Positions 46,589-56,188 of a stretch of 64,000 nucleotides of DNA are shown in pieces. The notes beneath the pieces were generated by a model. The model ran no database searches. It worked only from the letters and a program-made list of their open reading frames with translations, and was not told the DNA's origin. The translations under genes were made by a program, and so were the position numbers. Within the stretch, counting starts at the first letter, position 1, and each line of letters begins with the position of its first letter. Source of the stretch: CAVZCC01 sp963773765 (GTDB taxonomy: Bacteria > Actinomycetota > Acidimicrobiia > Acidimicrobiales > Microtrichaceae); the NCBI GenBank assembly GCA_963773765.1, contig CAVZCC010000001.1, positions 1 through 64,000 of the forward strand, written 5' to 3'.

Positions 46589-48888
46589 CAGCCCAGGACC
46601 TCCACCCGGGCCGGCACGTGCTTGTGCCACGGGGTGCCGGCCAGCCAGTCGCGGTCGGCGCCGGAGGTGAGCTCGTTGGGCGCCGCCCCGGGACCGGCGG
46701 TGGCGCCGGCGTCCTCGCCGGTCAGGCCCATGCCGTTGGGCAGGGTGATGTGGCCGGTCCGCAGGGAGTCGTTGAGCTCCACCACCGTGGTGGCACTGCC
46801 CCGACGGGTGCTGACCGTGACCCTCGACCCGTCGGTGACCCCCAGCGAGGCGGCATCGTCGGGGTGCATGCGCAACGCGCCGTCGGCGTCCGAGCGCCGC
46901 CACGCCGGATCCCGGTAGATCGTGTTGGCGGTGGAGGACCGGCGCTCGCCCGCGGACAGGACGAACGGGAACTCCGGGCCACCCTGCGCCGGGCCGTCGG
47001 CGGGCAGCGAGGACAGCTCCTCCAACAACTCCGGCACCACCAGGTGGATCCTCCCGTCGGGATGGTCGATGCGGTTCCAGGTCTCCTCGTAGGGGTCCAC
47101 GGTGAAGGTGACCCCGCCTCCGGCGAGGAGGGCCTGGAACAGGGCCTCGCCGTCGGCGTGGCCGGCCCGCTGCACCGCCTCCGGGAAGGCGAGTGCGCAC
47201 GTCTGGGCCAGCCCCCACACCGCGGCGGCGGCCTCGTTGCCCGGGCCCAGGGTCGGGCCGAGCGTCTCGTACAGGACCGGCGCCGCCATGGGTGCCAGGT
47301 CCGGTCGTTCCGCCATGAGGGTCAGGAACGCGGTGGCGTAGGCGGCCCGGCCCTCCGCCGCCGCTTCGTGGAGGGGCCGGAGGTCGTCGTCGTCGTAGGC
47401 GCCCAGGGCCCGCACCAGCCGGCGGTGGATCTCCGGTTCGGGCAGCGTGCCGGGGAGGGGGGAGAGCACCGGGGCCCGGAGCTGGGCCACGTTGTGGGGG
47501 AACTCCAGGTTGAAGAAGGTCATCTCCCACTTCTCGAACTGCGATGCCGCCGGCAGCACGTAGTCGGCGTGGCGGGCGGTCTCGGTGAGGGCCACGTCGA
47601 TGACCACCACCAGGTCCAGGGCGTCGAGCGCCTCCCGCATGCGGGGGGAGTCGGGCAGCGAGTGGGCCGGGTTGGCGCTCTCCACGACCATGGCCCGGAA
47701 GCGGTCCGGGTGGTCGGTGAGGATCTCGTCGGGGATGGCGGTGCACGGCACCAGCCCGGTGATGATGCGCGCCCCGGTGACCGGCGTGACCCGCTCCCGG
47801 CCGGGGCCGGCCGGTCCGCCTCCCCCTCCCAGGCTGGCGAAGCGGGAGTGGATGTTCATCGTCCCGGGCCGGGCGAAGTTCCCGGTGAGCAGGTACAGCA
47901 GCTTCTCCAGGTAGGAGTTGAGGGTGCTCTGCGGTGCCTGCTGGATGCCGAGGTCCTCGAAGATCGACACGCTGGCGGCCCCGGCGATGCGTGCGGCCGC
48001 GGACCGGACCAGCGACTCCTCCACGCCGGCCACGGCGCAGGCGGCGGCGATGTCCACGGCCCGCAGGTGCGTGGCCAGGTCGGCGTAGCCGTCGGTGTGC
48101 CCGACCACGAAGTCCTGGTCCACCAGGCCCTCCGCCACCAGCACCGCCAGCAGCGCGGACAGGCACCATGCGTCGGTGCCGGGGCGGACCTGGAGGTGGA
48201 TGTCCGCCATGGCCGCCGTCTCGGTGCGGCGGGGGTCGATCACGACCATGGCCCGGTCCGGGTCCTTGGCGATCGCCTTGAGCACCGTCCGGGCCCGGGG
48301 GAAGCCGTGGGACTGCCACGGGTTCTTGCCGACGAACACCACCACCTCGGCCCGCTCGTAGTCCCCGGTGGTGTGGCAGCGGGGACGGCCGAACAGCTGG
48401 CCGTCCACCCAGAACTCGCCGGTCTTCTCCTGGGCCAGGGCGTTGGACGAGTAGATGGAGCCCACGGCGGCCCGCAGGGCCCGGCCGTAGCCGCCACCCA
48501 GGTGGTTCCCCTGGCCACCGCCGCCGTAGTAGAAGATCGACGCGCCGCCGTGGGTGTCGCGGACGCGGGCCAGGCCTGCGGCGACCTCCGTGATGGCCGT
48601 GTCCCAGTCGACGGCCTCGAACGTGCCGTCCGCCCGCCGGCGCAGTGGCGTGGTCAGGCGACCCCCGAAGTTCTGGTAGTGGTCCAGGCGCAGCGCCTTC
48701 TCACAGGTGTAGCCGCCCGATCCCGGATGTGACTTGTCCCCCCGCACGCGGGCGAAGCGCCGGCCGTCCAGGCGCACCTCGATGCCGCAGTTGATGGAGC
48801 ACAGGATGCACGCGGTCCGGTGCCAGGCCTGGTCCCCGCCCGGGGACTCCGCCCCCTCCGCGGTGGTGCGGTCCTCGGTCGTGGTCAT
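46588..48888 (-). CDS. Molybdopterin oxidoreductase 2 (DMSOR superfamily)
   Basis: 766 residues from ATG 48888 with GGAGGG upstream. The [4Fe-4S] cysteines are CILCSINC and a further Cys in GYTCEKA. VFVGKNPWQSHGFPRAR and VIDPRRTETA bind the MGD cofactor, and the C-terminal domain has LRMHPDDAASLGVTDGSRV. Resembles the formate dehydrogenase/assimilatory nitrate reductase group. Intact. No beta subunit gene nearby. Co-transcribed with HxlR. Confidence 0.92.
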   Translation of the reverse strand: MTTTEDRTTAEGAESPGGDQAWHRTACILCSINCGIEVRLDGRRFARVRGDKSHPGSGGYTCEKALRLDHYQNFGGRLTTPLRRRADGTFEAVDWDTAITEVAAGLARVRDTHGGASIFYYGGGGQGNHLGGGYGRALRAAVGSIYSSNALAQEKTGEFWVDGQLFGRPRCHTTGDYERAEVVVFVGKNPWQSHGFPRARTVLKAIAKDPDRAMVVIDPRRTETAAMADIHLQVRPGTDAWCLSALLAVLVAEGLVDQDFVVGHTDGYADLATHLRAVDIAAACAVAGVEESLVRSAAARIAGAASVSIFEDLGIQQAPQSTLNSYLEKLLYLLTGNFARPGTMNIHSRFASLGGGGGPAGPGRERVTPVTGARIITGLVPCTAIPDEILTDHPDRFRAMVVESANPAHSLPDSPRMREALDALDLVVVIDVALTETARHADYVLPAASQFEKWEMTFFNLEFPHNVAQLRAPVLSPLPGTLPEPEIHRRLVRALGAYDDDDLRPLHEAAAEGRAAYATAFLTLMAERPDLAPMAAPVLYETLGPTLGPGNEAAAAVWGLAQTCALAFPEAVQRAGHADGEALFQALLAGGGVTFTVDPYEETWNRIDHPDGRIHLVVPELLEELSSLPADGPAQGGPEFPFVLSAGERRSSTANTIYRDPAWRRSDADGALRMHPDDAASLGVTDGSRVTVSTRRGSATTVVELNDSLRTGHITLPNGMGLTGEDAGATAGPGAAPNELTSGADRDWLAGTPWHKHVPARVEVLG

Positions 48889-48913
48889 GGTTCCCTCCGG
48901 TGCCGGTGGCCTG

Positions 48914-48950
48914 CGACTCAGTTCAACGACTCAGTTCAACGACTGAACTG
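48914..48950. promoter_or_regulatory. Operator: tandem 13-base repeats plus inverted repeat
   Basis: CGACTCAGTTCAA occurs twice in tandem (48914-48926, 48927-48939), followed by an inverted repeat CAGTTCA-N5-TGAACTG (48932-48950). The minus-strand -10 TACAGT overlaps 48947-48952. An HxlR binding region is the simplest reading. Confidence 0.6.
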
Positions 48951-48987
48951 TAGCGCTCGTTGGTGCGTGCGGGAGGGGGCCGCGCCC

Positions 48988-49000
48988 TAGCGTTGGTGCC
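48988..49000 (+). promoter_or_regulatory. Leaderless promoter, -10 TAGCGT
   Basis: TAGCGT (48988-48993), seven bases, then GTG 49001. Confidence 0.55.
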
Positions 49001-49795
49001 GTGGGACGACCGAGTGACGACGCCGCGGACCGGGAGCAGGTCGCAGCAGAGCTCGACGCGGTCCGCCCGTACCTGGACCTGGCCAAGGAGATCCAGCGCC
49101 AGGTGGAGCGGTTCGCCGCCGATGACGCGGCCGAGGTCGAGTCGTTGGTGCAGGCCATCGACGCCATCCCCCGACGCGAGCGGGCCCGCGTGGCCCGGGC
49201 CATCTTCGACCGGCTGCCGGCCGAGCAGCAGTGGACGATCGTGGAGCGGGTGTTCGGTGACGAGGAGATCAGCACGTACCTCGCGGAGGTCCGGGACCAG
49301 CGACTGCGACGGGCGCGTGAGGGTGACGTGCTGGGCTCACTGGCCCGGGCGGCCCGCGCCACCGGGCACCTCGACACCGCGGGGCTCCCGCCCGGGACCG
49401 AGCTGACGCTGGGCCTGTTCCGGCCCCAGGACGTCCGGGCCGCCGTGGCCCGGGGCCGCGACTCCGCCGTGTGCGCCCGGCGCCTGGTGCTGCGGGCCAC
49501 GGCGGAACCCGGCGCCTTCCGCGTGGTCGAGGACGTGTTCAACCCCCGGCGGGGCCTGTTCGTGACCGCGGACTACGACGAGCGGGTCTGGTCCGAGGAG
49601 CGGCTGTCGGGCCACCGCCTGGTCCGGGTGGGCTCACTGGTGGACGAGGACGGCATGACGGCCCTGCAGCCGACCCTCTATCCCGGGGCCCGGGTGGACC
49701 TCCAACCGGACCGGGACGGGGCCGGCACGGAGGGCCGACTGCACCTCGGCTACGCCGTCGTCGGGGATGAGGACGTCTTCGCCCACCGTTCCTGA
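49001..49795 (+). CDS. Uncharacterised 264-residue protein
   Basis: 264 residues from GTG 49001 (leaderless TAGCGT-N7). The N-terminal third is helical and charged (YLDLAKEIQRQVERFAADDA), ending in a proteolysis- or SPFH-adjacent-like motif IPRRERARVARAIFDRLP. The remainder is beta-rich. No catalytic motif or signal peptide. Located 93 bases upstream of the SPFH gene; co-function is possible. Confidence 0.65.
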   Translation: MGRPSDDAADREQVAAELDAVRPYLDLAKEIQRQVERFAADDAAEVESLVQAIDAIPRRERARVARAIFDRLPAEQQWTIVERVFGDEEISTYLAEVRDQRLRRAREGDVLGSLARAARATGHLDTAGLPPGTELTLGLFRPQDVRAAVARGRDSAVCARRLVLRATAEPGAFRVVEDVFNPRRGLFVTADYDERVWSEERLSGHRLVRVGSLVDEDGMTALQPTLYPGARVDLQPDRDGAGTEGRLHLGYAVVGDEDVFAHRS

Positions 49796-49813
49796 GGCGG
49801 GCGCCGTACAGTC

Positions 49814-49868
49814 GACCATGGTGACCTCCTCCGGAGGTCTCCATGGTCGTGACCTCCTCCGGAGGTCT
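49814..49868. repeat. Duplicated hairpin element before SPFH gene
   Basis: A 20-base unit (49821-49840) recurs exactly at 49849-49868, each with a CCTCCGGAGG palindrome. The first sits inside a longer hairpin 49814-49848: 16-bp stem with one mismatch and a TCC loop. It may terminate or attenuate transcription; GGAAGG at 49875-49880 is the likely ribosome site of the next gene. Confidence 0.6.
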
Positions 49869-49888
49869 TGAGACGGAAGGGCTGTTCG

Positions 49889-51913
49889 ATGGATCCCCTG
49901 AGTGTCCTCGTCGTCGTGGTGGTCGTGGCGTTCCTGGTGGTGATCCTGGGCCTGCGCAGCTTCCACTCCATCGGCCCCTCCGAGGTCGGACTGGTGGGCA
50001 AGCGGATCGGCAGGCGCATCGGCGACGACCAGTTGGTCGCGCTCAACGGCGAGGCCGGCTACCAGGCCGACCTGCTCATGCCCGGCCTGCGGTTCAAGCT
50101 GTGGCCGCTGTTCAAGGTGGAGCGCTTCCCGTGGGTCCAGGTCCCACCGGACCACATCGGCATCGTCATCGCCCAGGTGGGCGACGCGGTGCCGACCGGC
50201 GCCAAGTCCGCGGTCTACAAGCCGGAGTTCGACAGCTTCGCCGACACCCGGGCCTTCCTCGCCAACGGGGGACAGCGGGGCGTGCAGCGTCCGGTGCTCC
50301 CTCCCGGCACCATCGCGCCGATCCACCCCATCGGCTTCGTGGTCATCACCAGTGACGAGGTGTTCGGCAAGCCCGTGTCCGACTCCACCCTCACCGCGGC
50401 CCAACAGGTGGAGGCCGCCGCGCTGCGGGTCACCCACATCACCCCCCAGGGCGACCGCGACGTGGTGGGCGTCGTCACCACGCTGGAGGGGCCGCCGTCG
50501 GGAGACATCGCCAGCCGGATCGGCGGGTTCTCCGACGTGACGGCCATGGAGCAGTCCGGCGCCGGCTCCGCGGTGCAGATCATCCAGGCCGTGCTGCGGT
50601 CCAAGAACGACCTGCACGACAACTACCAGGACTACCAGCGGTTCCTGGAGAGCGGCGGCTGCATCGGCCTGCAGCACGACCCGCTGCTCTATGGCTCCTA
50701 CCTGCTCAACCCGTTCCTGGTGAAGGTGGAGCTGCGCGAGATGCTGGTGGTCCGCCAGGGCGAGGTGGCGGTCATCAAGTCCTACGTCGGGCTCCCCACC
50801 GAGGACACCTCGGGGGAGGAGTTCAAGTTCGGCTCCATCGTGAAGCCGGGCCACCAGGGCATCTGGTCCGAGCCGCTGCGGACGGGCAAGTACACGCTGA
50901 ACCCCCGCATCTACGAGGCCGAGATCGTCCCCACGTCGATCCTGACCCTCAACTGGTCCCACGCCACCTCCGATGCCCACAGCCTGGACGAGCGCCTGGC
51001 CCCCATCGAGGCCAAGTCCAAGGAGGCGTTCGCGTTCAGCATCGACCTCCAGGTCCAGATCCACGTGCCCGACACCCGCGCCCCCAAGGTGATCTCCATG
51101 GTGGGCACCATGCAGAACCTGGTGAACGAGGTGCTGCAGTCGGCGGTGGGGAACTACTTCCGCAACAAGCTCCAGACCCTGGGCGCGACCGAGTTCATCG
51201 AGAAGCGCGACGAGGTCCAGAACGCGGCCGAGGGCTACATCCAGCAGTACCTGTCCCGTTACGAGGTGGAGACCCGGGGCGTGTACATCCAGGACGTGAT
51301 CTTCCCGGCCGACCTGGTGGAGGTCCTCACCAGCCGTGAGATCGCGGCACAGGAGCGGGCCACGTTCGCCCAGCAACGAGCCGCCCAGGAGGCCCGGGTG
51401 AGTCTGGAGCAGCAGCGCGGCGTGGCCGACATGCAGGCCCAGCTGGCCCAGGCCAACGTGTCGGTGGACATCGAGAAGTCACGGGCCCAGGCCGCCAGCG
51501 CCCGGGCCGACGGCGAGGCCGCGGTGATCACGGTGACCGGCGCGGCGGAGGCCACACGGACCCGGGACATCGGCAATGCCAACGCGTCGGCCGAGGAGGC
51601 ACTGGGCCTGGCCCGGGCCAAGGGATTCGACGCGCAGCGCCGCGCCATCGGATCGGAGCAGACCGCCATGGTGGCCGCGCTGCGGGAGGTGGCATCGGGC
51701 CACGTCAAGATCGTCCCCGACATCCAGGTCGGGGGCGACAGCGGTGTGCTCGGTGGCCTCGGCGCGCTGCTCATGCGCTCCCTGGCCGAGGGCAGCGGCG
51801 AACCTGCCGACGGCCTGCCCGCGGGCGGCGACGGCGACGTGGCACCGGAACCGGAACCGGAACCGGAACCGGAACCGGAACCGGAACCGGAACCGGAGAC
51901 CGGACCGAGCTGA
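49889..51913 (+). CDS. SPFH-domain (flotillin/band 7-like) membrane protein
   Basis: 674 residues from ATG 49889, with GGAAGG eight bases upstream. One N-terminal membrane helix (VLVVVVVVAFLVVILGL) precedes a long SPFH/flotillin-like core (FPWVQVPPDHIGIVIAQVG, then GLPTEDTSGEEFK and FIEKRDEVQNAAEGYIQQYL). An Ala/Gln/Glu coiled coil (residues about 490-580) and a Pro-Glu repeat tail of nine PE pairs follow. SPFH proteins organise membrane microdomains. Intact. Confidence 0.85.
   Translation: MDPLSVLVVVVVVAFLVVILGLRSFHSIGPSEVGLVGKRIGRRIGDDQLVALNGEAGYQADLLMPGLRFKLWPLFKVERFPWVQVPPDHIGIVIAQVGDAVPTGAKSAVYKPEFDSFADTRAFLANGGQRGVQRPVLPPGTIAPIHPIGFVVITSDEVFGKPVSDSTLTAAQQVEAAALRVTHITPQGDRDVVGVVTTLEGPPSGDIASRIGGFSDVTAMEQSGAGSAVQIIQAVLRSKNDLHDNYQDYQRFLESGGCIGLQHDPLLYGSYLLNPFLVKVELREMLVVRQGEVAVIKSYVGLPTEDTSGEEFKFGSIVKPGHQGIWSEPLRTGKYTLNPRIYEAEIVPTSILTLNWSHATSDAHSLDERLAPIEAKSKEAFAFSIDLQVQIHVPDTRAPKVISMVGTMQNLVNEVLQSAVGNYFRNKLQTLGATEFIEKRDEVQNAAEGYIQQYLSRYEVETRGVYIQDVIFPADLVEVLTSREIAAQERATFAQQRAAQEARVSLEQQRGVADMQAQLAQANVSVDIEKSRAQAASARADGEAAVITVTGAAEATRTRDIGNANASAEEALGLARAKGFDAQRRAIGSEQTAMVAALREVASGHVKIVPDIQVGGDSGVLGGLGALLMRSLAEGSGEPADGLPAGGDGDVAPEPEPEPEPEPEPEPEPETGPS
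51845..51898 (+). repeat. Hexanucleotide CCGGAA tandem repeat
   Basis: Eight CCGGAA units plus one CCGGAG encode nine Pro-Glu pairs at the SPFH C-terminus. Unit changes preserve the frame, so length can vary without breaking the gene. Confidence 0.9.
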
Positions 51914-51922
51914 CCGGGCTGA

Positions 51923-51956
51923 CCGGGCTGACCACCGGCCCCGGGTCAGCGCCCGG
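51923..51956. terminator. Hairpin between convergent genes
   Basis: CCGGGCTGACC pairs with GGTCAGCGCCCGG (2-base bulge) across a 10-base loop, overlapping the stop at 51946 (-). Confidence 0.5.
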
Positions 51957-52260
51957 AGTTGAGGTGGTCCAGCAGCTGGTGGTCGACGAGGTGGTCGTAC
52001 TCCGGGTGCCGCTCGATCCAGCCGGCGATGAACGGGCAGAGGGGGACGACCGGCTCGCCGATGCCCTCCATCTGTTCCATGGCACCGTGGGCCAGGGCTG
52101 AACCGACGCCGCGGCCTCCGAAGCGGGGGTCGACCTCGGTGTGCACGAAGAAGTACCGGCCGCCCTTGCGGACGTACTCGGCGAAGCCGGCCAGCTCCCC
52201 GTCGGAGCGGACGGCGAACCGGCGGAGCTCCGGCTCGTGGGTGACCACGGGATCGGTCAT
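51946..52260 (-). CDS. GNAT-type acetyltransferase-like protein (Acetyltransf_CG)
   Basis: 104 residues from ATG 52260 with AGAGGAGG upstream. VDPRFGGRGVGSALAHGAM is the acetyl-CoA loop (R/Q-x-x-G-x-G/A) and CPFIAGWIERHPEYDHLV is the C-terminal signature of the small PF14542 family (YjdJ). Small GNAT of unknown substrate. Confidence 0.88.
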   Translation of the reverse strand: MTDPVVTHEPELRRFAVRSDGELAGFAEYVRKGGRYFFVHTEVDPRFGGRGVGSALAHGAMEQMEGIGEPVVPLCPFIAGWIERHPEYDHLVDHQLLDHLNSGR

Positions 52261-52275
52261 GTTCCTCCTCTGCCC

Positions 52276-53492
52276 TCAGGACTCGTCGAACACCATGATC
52301 GTGCCCGAGTAGTTGGCCACCCAGACCCGTCCGGTGGACCCGTCGTAGGCGATGCCGATGGGGTGGTGGCCCACCGGGATCTCCTGCAGCTCGGTCAGGT
52401 CGTCGGCGTCCAGCTTGGAGATCGTGTCGGAGTCGTAGTTCACGTTGTAGAGCGCGGTGCCGTCGGTGGAGATGGCCATGGACCTGGGCTGGCTGCCCAC
52501 CTGGACCTTCTTCACCACCGCGCCGCTGGCCGTGTCCACCTTGGACACGGACCCCTCCTTGTTGTTGGTGGTGTACAGGAACGCACCGTCGGGGCTGAGC
52601 ACCACGTGGCGGGGACCCAGGCCCACGTTCGTGATCCAGCTGACCGAGAAGTCGTCCAGGTCCACCCGGGCGACCTTGGAGTCGCCCATGAGCGCGACGT
52701 AGGCCGTGGCGCCGTCGGGAGAGATGGCGATGCCCCGTGGGTAGCGACCCATGGGGATGCGCCTGATCTCCTGTCCGGTGCGCGTGTCCGCGACGCTGAG
52801 GTCCCACGTGCACCAGTTGCTGGTGAGCACCAGCTCGTCGTCCGGCGTGACCGCCACGTACTTGGGGACGGCGCCCACGGGGACGACCTGGTTGATCTTC
52901 CAGTCCTCGGTGCTGATCCGGTACAGGTAGCTGGGCGGGACACCGCTCTCGGGCGTGCAGCTGTCCTTGCCCTCCCGGAACCCGGGCCCGTACATGGAGT
53001 AGTTGGAGACGTAGACCTGCGATCCGTCCGAGGTGAACGCGGCCTCCACCGGTGCCCCTTGGTACTCGCCCGGCTTGTCGATGCCGAAGTCACTGAGCCG
53101 GACGGTGTCGGGCACGGTCGCCACCAGTGCGCCGTCACCGTCGTAGGCCGTGACCGTGTGGGTGTACATCATGTTCTGGGCCGTCACCAGGCCCTGGTTG
53201 GACGCCACCACGGACTTGGGGGAGATGTCGCCCGAGATCGTCGTGAACTTCTGCATCCGCAGGGTGTCCGCCGGTGGCCGGGGCACGGCCGTGGTGGTCG
53301 GGGCGGTGGTGGTGGGATCCTCGCCGGTGTCCCCTCCGGGGTGTCCGCAGTGCTGGTGTCCGCAGTGCCGGTGTCCGCCTGCACCTCGGCCCGGACGTCG
53401 TCACCGCCGCGTTGTTCCCACAGGAACGTGCCCACGCCCATCGACAGCACCACACCGGCGACCAACGCCACGGTCCAGCGGGTCCGATCCAT
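52276..53492 (-). CDS. Secreted YVTN-family beta-propeller protein, one frameshift
   Basis: Starts at ATG 53492. The N-terminus has a hydrophobic signal/anchor (VALVAGVVLSMGVGTFLW), then a Thr-rich linker with a missing base near 53325 (a deletion in a G-run). The rest is a seven-bladed YVTN propeller: KYVAVTPDDELVLTSNW, RGIAISPDGATAYVAL, RHVVLSPDGAFLYTTN, RSMAISTDGTALYNVN, IGIAYDGSTGRVWVANY. Likely a surface or periplasmic binding protein. Function unknown. Confidence 0.83.
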
Positions 53493-53551
53493 CGGGCACA
53501 GCTTGGCATCCCGGCGTTCTGCGGCGGAATCAGCCCCCGGGGCCGGGCGCA

Positions 53552-53812
53552 CTACCCGCCGGAGAGGGCCTGCATCAGCGTGACCTCCTCGGTGCCCGTG
53601 AGCGGCGTCGCCAGGTCCCGGACCATGTCCGGGCCGACGAAGACCCGCATGTGCGGGCGGAGCCGGCCCTGTTCGTCCACGACCCGGAACCGCAGGCCCG
53701 GGAACTGCCGGTCCAGGTCCACGAGCACCTCTCCGACGGTGGAGCCCGTGGCGCTGACACGTGGCGCTCCGTCGGTGTACGAGCGCAGCGGCGTGGGGAT
53801 CCGCACGATCAC
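53552..53812 (-). CDS. MoaD/ThiS-family small sulfur-carrier-like protein
   Basis: 86 residues from GTG 53812. The beta-grasp pattern VRIPTPLRSYTDGAP, VGEVLVDLDRQFPGLR, RVFVGPDMVRDL and LMQALSGG ends in the Gly-Gly required for sulfur carriage. GTGA overlap couples it to the BNR protein. The canonical moa partners are not here, so a distinct role is possible. Confidence 0.88.
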   Translation of the reverse strand: MIVRIPTPLRSYTDGAPRVSATGSTVGEVLVDLDRQFPGLRFRVVDEQGRLRPHMRVFVGPDMVRDLATPLTGTEEVTLMQALSGG

Positions 53813-54957
53813 CGGATGTCCGGGAGCGGGTCGGCGTGCTCGACCGAGTAGATCTCCGGCAGGTGCTGCGCGACCCGTTCCCAGGACCGGCCTTCGTCAG
53901 CGCTGGCCCAGACCTCGCCGCTGGTGGTCCCGAAGTACACCCCGACCGAGGGCTCGGCGTCCACGGTCATGGCCTGGCGCTTCACGGTGAACCAGGCCCG
54001 CTCCGGCAGCCCGAGATCGCACCGTTCCCAGGATTCGCCCGCGTCCGCGGTGCGGTAGACGGCGGGACGGCCGTCGGGGCTGGTCCGGGGCCACACGTCG
54101 GTGCCGTCCATCGGGAAGACCCAGGCCGTGTCCGGGTCCCGGGGGTGGAGCTCCACGGGGAAGCCGATGTCGCCGACCTCGGCGGGCATGTTGTCCCCGA
54201 TGCGGACCCAGCGACCCTCCGGGCGTTCCATGCGGTAGATGCCGCAGTGGTTCTGCTGGTACAGGCGGTCGGGACGCTCGGGGTGGAGGCGCACGCAGTG
54301 GGGGTCGTGGCCGTAGTCCACCTCCTCCTCGGGGAGGAACGCGACGGCGCAGCCGGCGTTGAGCGGGGCCCACCCCGTGCCGCCGTCCGTGGTCTCGAAC
54401 ACGCCGCCGGAGGACAGCCCCAGGTACATGTGGGACGGGTCCCGGGGATCGATGTTGACCGAGTGGAGCATGGAGCCGTCGGGCGTGTTCTGCTCCGGCC
54501 ACTCCGCCCACGTGGTCCACATGGGGTGGTCGTTCCAGCCGTCCACCGGGTCCCAGGTCGCGCCCCCGTCGGCGCTGCGGAACAGGCCCTGGGGCGTGCC
54601 TCCGGCCCACCACACGCCGGGCTCTCCACCGTGTCCGGGGGAGAGCCAGAACACCGCGTCCAGGCTGCGCCCCAACGGCTCACCGGTGCGGAACGCGGGG
54701 GGTCGTGAGGACTCCGACCAGGTGCGTCCCAGGTCCTGGGACCGGAACACCGTCGGGCCGAGGTGGCCGGTGCGGGCGGCCATCAGCAGGGTGCGCCGGT
54801 CGCGGGGGTCCAGGACGACGTGCTGGGCCACGTGGCCCAGGAAGACCGGCTCGCCGAGCTCCCAGGTGGTCCGGGCCCGGTCGCCCCGAAGGATGAACAG
54901 GCCCTTGCGGGTCCCCACCAGCAGTACGGGGCCCTCGTGGTGGTCGGCGTCGGCCAT
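53809..54957 (-). CDS. BNR-repeat (exo-alpha-sialidase-like/VPS10-type) protein
   Basis: 382 residues from ATG 54957 with GGAGG upstream. BNR/Asp-box repeats S-x-D-x-G-x-T/S-W are seen as RSQDLGRTW, RSADGGATWDP, ETTDGGTGWAP, RTADAGESWERC and ASADEGRSWERV. No signal peptide. Similar proteins pair with MoaD/ThiS-like genes in actinobacteria, as I recall; the function is unknown. No sialidase Arg triad is visible, so enzymatic activity is uncertain. Confidence 0.85.
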   Translation of the reverse strand: MADADHHEGPVLLVGTRKGLFILRGDRARTTWELGEPVFLGHVAQHVVLDPRDRRTLLMAARTGHLGPTVFRSQDLGRTWSESSRPPAFRTGEPLGRSLDAVFWLSPGHGGEPGVWWAGGTPQGLFRSADGGATWDPVDGWNDHPMWTTWAEWPEQNTPDGSMLHSVNIDPRDPSHMYLGLSSGGVFETTDGGTGWAPLNAGCAVAFLPEEEVDYGHDPHCVRLHPERPDRLYQQNHCGIYRMERPEGRWVRIGDNMPAEVGDIGFPVELHPRDPDTAWVFPMDGTDVWPRTSPDGRPAVYRTADAGESWERCDLGLPERAWFTVKRQAMTVDAEPSVGVYFGTTSGEVWASADEGRSWERVAQHLPEIYSVEHADPLPDIR

Positions 54958-55160
54958 GGTGTGTCCTCCGGTCGGGGACGTGGTCGTCCGTGTCGGTGTG
55001 GGCGTTGACGGGGTAGGGACGACGGGTGGCCGCCCGAATCATCGGTCACCCACCCGTCAGGTCCACACCACCGTCCGTGCGGCCAGTCTTGCCGCCCCGC
55101 CACCCCGGAGGTCCGTCCGTTGCGTCACCAAGGGATCAGCCGACCGTCAGGGGGTCCGCC

Positions 55161-55173
55161 TACCGTGGTGGGC
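55161..55173 (+). promoter_or_regulatory. Leaderless promoter, -10 TACCGT
   Basis: TACCGT (55161-55166), seven bases, then ATG 55174. Confidence 0.5.
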
Positions 55174-56172
<999 letters not shown>

Positions 56173-56175
56173 CGG

Positions 56176-56188
56176 TACGGTCCCTCGC
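56176..56188 (+). promoter_or_regulatory. Leaderless promoter, -10 TACGGT
   Basis: TACGGT (56176-56181), seven bases, then ATG 56189. Confidence 0.55.

Noticed and set aside
46618..48732. 704-codon plus-strand open frame
   Set aside because: Antisense to the molybdopterin enzyme with all its motifs on the minus strand.
53809..54957. True sialidase
   Set aside because: Asp-box repeats only; no catalytic Arg triad or signal peptide is visible, so only BNR-type is claimed.
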